From Faecalibacterium sp. An121 (GTDB lineage: Bacteria > Bacillota > Clostridia > Oscillospirales > Ruminococcaceae): a stretch of 64,000 nucleotides of DNA. Location: the NCBI RefSeq assembly GCF_002160915.1, contig NZ_NFLM01000004.1, forward strand, positions 1 to 64,000, given 5' to 3'. Both the position numbers and the translations under genes were made by a program. Below, piece after piece: positions 61,840 to 64,000 of the stretch (positions are counted from its first letter, which is position 1; every line of letters begins with the position of its first letter). The notes beneath the pieces are model-generated. The model did no database searches. It saw only the letters and a program-made list of their open reading frames with translations, and was not told where the DNA came from.

Positions 61840-62478
61840 TCAGTCCGCCCGCTTTTGAAAGATGTCCAGTGCGTGACTCACAGCTTTTGCCAGCCAGCGG
61901 TTCAAAAAGGCCAGCTGCGGCTCGGTGTGAAACCAGTGTTCTCCACCCTGCATCATGGTGAGCTCTGTACATGGATGGCTGGCGACAAACCGGTCTACCG
62001 TCTGGCGGGAAATAAGTTCATCCTTTTCTCCGTAGAGGATCTCGGTGGGGACATTCCACTGGATGGGATGTTCCCGCACATAGACAAGGTACTTCCAGGA
62101 AAGTGTCTGGCCAAAACTGGTGGCGATTTCCCCGCGGGCCTGCAATTCCGCCTCAGATACGCCAGCCCAAGACATCATATCCAGAATCAGACGCTCCATA
62201 TCCAGGACCGGTGAAATCAGCAGTGCTTTTTCGATGGGACGGTCTTGCAGCGCCAGCATCCCAAAATAGGCCCCCATGCTGTTGGCAAGCAGCCAGATTT
62301 GGCTGTGTGTGCGGCTGGCTTCCTCATAAGCAGCCTGGATGACAGGCAGGGCGTCCCATGGGTATTGCTGGGGATATTCCACCCCGATCAGGTCCAAGTC
62401 AGGGCAGATGGCCCGGTATTGCTCCGCTTCCTGCGGGTTGCCGCCCTGGCCATGGATATACAAAATGGCTTGTGTCAT
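61840..62478 (-). CDS. Alpha/beta hydrolase (YqiA/YcfP-like)
   Basis: 212 residues; oxyanion-hole HGQGGNP, nucleophile elbow ANSMGAYFG and late GGEHWFHTE. Small esterase-like enzyme of the YqiA/UPF0227-like group; substrate unknown. Confidence 0.8.
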   Translation of the reverse strand: MTQAILYIHGQGGNPQEAEQYRAICPDLDLIGVEYPQQYPWDALPVIQAAYEEASRTHSQIWLLANSMGAYFGMLALQDRPIEKALLISPVLDMERLILDMMSWAGVSEAELQARGEIATSFGQTLSWKYLVYVREHPIQWNVPTEILYGEKDELISRQTVDRFVASHPCTELTMMQGGEHWFHTEPQLAFLNRWLAKAVSHALDIFQKRAD

Positions 62479-62514
62479 ATACTGTTTCTCCTTTGTTTGA
62501 CGTCTGCGCGCCGT

Positions 62515-63036
62515 TTATCCGTCTTTTTTTCGCAGCTCGGCCATGGCCGCATAGTGCTGCACTTCAAAGGACGCGGGGGCGATTTGGGCAAGCAGCGCCA
62601 GATGCTCCTTTTCCCACTGCGCAACGGCCTCGGCGGACAGGGATGCGCCCACACCGCGGCAGGATCTCATCCGTCCATGCCAGCTTTCCCGGGTAAAGGG
62701 CAGGCGGAGCCTGTATTCCTCGTGGCTGATCAGATCAAATGCATCCCGATAGCACGCAGGGATCGGGATGGGGCGGACGGTCTCCCCTGCACCGCTCCAC
62801 TGGGGATTGTATTGCAGAACCAGTTTTTCGCTCGCCTCTGCGATGAGATCTTCCGAGGGCAGCCATGCCATATACAGCAGCAGAAGGCGGCCTCCCGGCC
62901 TGAGGACACGGCAGAGCCTGGGCATCAGTCTGGCGTGGTCGAAATACCAAAAGCACTGGCAGGCCGTGACCACATCAAAGCTGCCCGCCGGGAAGTCGAT
63001 CTCCTCAGCGGCCATGGTCCTGTAATCGATCGCCAT
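62515..63036 (-). pseudogene. N-terminally truncated SAM methyltransferase
   Basis: 173 residues start abruptly at MAIDYRTMAAEEIDFPAGSF, which corresponds to the part after motifs I and II of a class I methyltransferase; FDVVTACQCFWYFDH and RVLRPGGRLLLLYM follow. The SAM-binding DxGxG motif and ~75 residues are missing. An in-frame TAG lies just upstream and the radA stop is only 11 bp away, so a deletion has removed the 5' part. Probably non-functional. Confidence 0.75.
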
Positions 63037-63046
63037 TCCCTACCGG

Positions 63047-64000
63047 TCACCCCGCCTTCAAAACAGCGATGGCGTCCGCGACATAGGCGGCGCCAAGGAG
63101 CTGCAGCCCCGGATAGTCTGCCGGGTCGATGTGGCGGAGGCTTGGCTTGGGGATGATGGCCTGTTCAAACCCGATCCGCTCTGCCTCCCGCAGACGCTGC
63201 TCGATGTTGGGCACACTGCGAACCTCGCCCCCCAGTCCCACTTCACCGATGGCGATCAGCTTGTCGCTGACCGGCCTGTCCAGCAGGGACGAGATCATAC
63301 TCAGGCAGACGGCCAGGTCACAGGAGGTGTCCCGCAGGGCGATGCCGCCGACGATATTGACATAGACGTCCAGATTGCCAAAGAAATACCCAGCCCGGCG
63401 CTCCAGTACAGCCAGCAGCAAGCTGACCCGGTTGTAGTCGTAGCCGGTACAGGCCCGCCGGGGCGATGGAAAGGTGGTTTTGGCGGCCAGGGCCTGGATC
63501 TCACTGAGGATGGGGCGGGTGCCCTCTATGGTGCAGGCTACGCAGTTGCCCGACACCCCCAGAGGCCGTCCCTCCAGCAGCATCTGGGAAGGGTTGGCGA
63601 TTTCGGTCAGGCCCTTGCCGGTCATGTCGAACATGCCGATCTCATTGGTGGAGCCGTAGCGGTTTTTGGCTGCCCGCAGGATGCGGTAGGGCAGCATCTT
63701 GTCCCCCTCAAAATAGAGGACGGTATCCACGATGTGCTCCATCACCTTGGGGCCGGCAATGCCGCCATCCTTATTCACATGGCCCACCAGGAAAAGCGGG
63801 ATCTCCTGCTTTTTGGCCACCGCCAGCAGCCGTGCGGTGCTCTCCTTCACCTGGCTGACGGTGCCTGCCGACGAGGAGATATCGGCGCAGCGCATGGTCT
63901 GGATGGAGTCGATCACCACCAGATCGGGACGCTCTTTCTCGATCAGGCCGCAGATCTCATCCACATCGTTCTCGGCAGCCAGGTAGATGTTCTGCTGGGG
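63047..64000 (-). CDS. radA: DNA repair protein RadA, partial at window edge
   Basis: 3' part (about 318 codons), entering from the right edge. KNRYGST corresponds to the RadA KNRFG motif; the Walker-B-like VVIDSIQTM and the Lon-like C-terminal domain (GYDYNRVSLLLAVLERRAG ... GEVGLGGEVRSV) are present. The zinc finger and Walker A lie outside the window. Takes part in recombination branch migration. Confidence 0.95.
   Translation of the reverse strand, partial: PQQNIYLAAENDVDEICGLIEKERPDLVVIDSIQTMRCADISSSAGTVSQVKESTARLLAVAKKQEIPLFLVGHVNKDGGIAGPKVMEHIVDTVLYFEGDKMLPYRILRAAKNRYGSTNEIGMFDMTGKGLTEIANPSQMLLEGRPLGVSGNCVACTIEGTRPILSEIQALAAKTTFPSPRRACTGYDYNRVSLLLAVLERRAGYFFGNLDVYVNIVGGIALRDTSCDLAVCLSMISSLLDRPVSDKLIAIGEVGLGGEVRSVPNIEQRLREAERIGFEQAIIPKPSLRHIDPADYPGLQLLGAAYVADAIAVLKAG

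Overview
The window looks like a piece of chromosome from a high-GC, low-redundancy clostridial gut bacterium of the Oscillospiraceae/Ruminococcaceae type (Faecalibacterium, Gemmiger or Subdoligranulum relatives). The evidence is Firmicutes-type promoters and AGGAGG ribosome sites, sporulation-family genes (YlmC/YmxH, YqfC, YqfD, a YlbJ-like protein), a clostridial polyamine operon, YerC, MutS2, PhoH-YbeY-Era-RecO, and an ABC-2/GldG-type transporter. I see no phage, insertion sequence or CRISPR array. The genus is an inference.

Layout. 1-760: an AT-rich, gene-less stretch with two large tandem palindromes that ends abruptly at the last ~31 codons of spo0A, followed by the spo0A-side terminator. 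790-5345 (minus strand): a thiamine operon thiW-thiM-thiE-thiD-thiC behind a TPP riboswitch with its own terminator and a textbook promoter. 5.4-14.9 kb: rpmE, a four-gene GldA/F/G + DUF4340 exporter, the spermidine/putrescine importer potABCD and an acyl-ACP thioesterase. 14.9-19.3 kb: an orphan structured RNA with its own promoter and terminator, guaB, two tiny membrane genes, pncB and tRNA-Leu(UAA). 19.5-33.5 kb: flavodoxin behind a palindromic leader, LTA-synthase-like enzyme, rpsB-tsf, yerC, HAD phosphatases, an SGNH surface protein with a serine-rich stalk, an ABC-F ATPase. 33.7-48.4 kb: lon, engB, methyltransferase, hslO, yqfD/yqfC, ylbJ-like, tRNA-Thr(CGU), phoH-ybeY-era-recO-mutS2 and a cell-wall amidase. 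48.6-55.8 kb: a ~360-nt structured leader ending in a strong terminator, then a complete polyamine operon (arginine decarboxylase, spermidine synthase, carboxynorspermidine synthase and decarboxylase, agmatine deiminase, N-carbamoylputrescine amidase). 56.2-64 kb: everything is on the minus strand: an accessory operon (YhfC protease, kinase-like protein, GNAT, DUF3795, zinc ribbon, SRPBCC, ParB-like), a Xer-type tyrosine recombinase, a nitrilase, an alpha/beta hydrolase, a truncated methyltransferase and the 3' part of radA.

How it fits together. Polyamine import (potABCD) and synthesis (speA to aguB) are both encoded. The most notable signals are (i) a dif/lox-like site at 55951-55978, exactly where gene orientation flips from mostly plus to entirely minus, with a Xer-family recombinase 4 kb away, which together look like a replication-terminus dimer-resolution system; (ii) a spo0A 3' remnant abutting foreign-looking AT-rich DNA; (iii) two candidate structured RNAs (14970-15143 and 48600-48960) that I cannot assign to a family. 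All coordinates come from reading the sequence; no database search was run.
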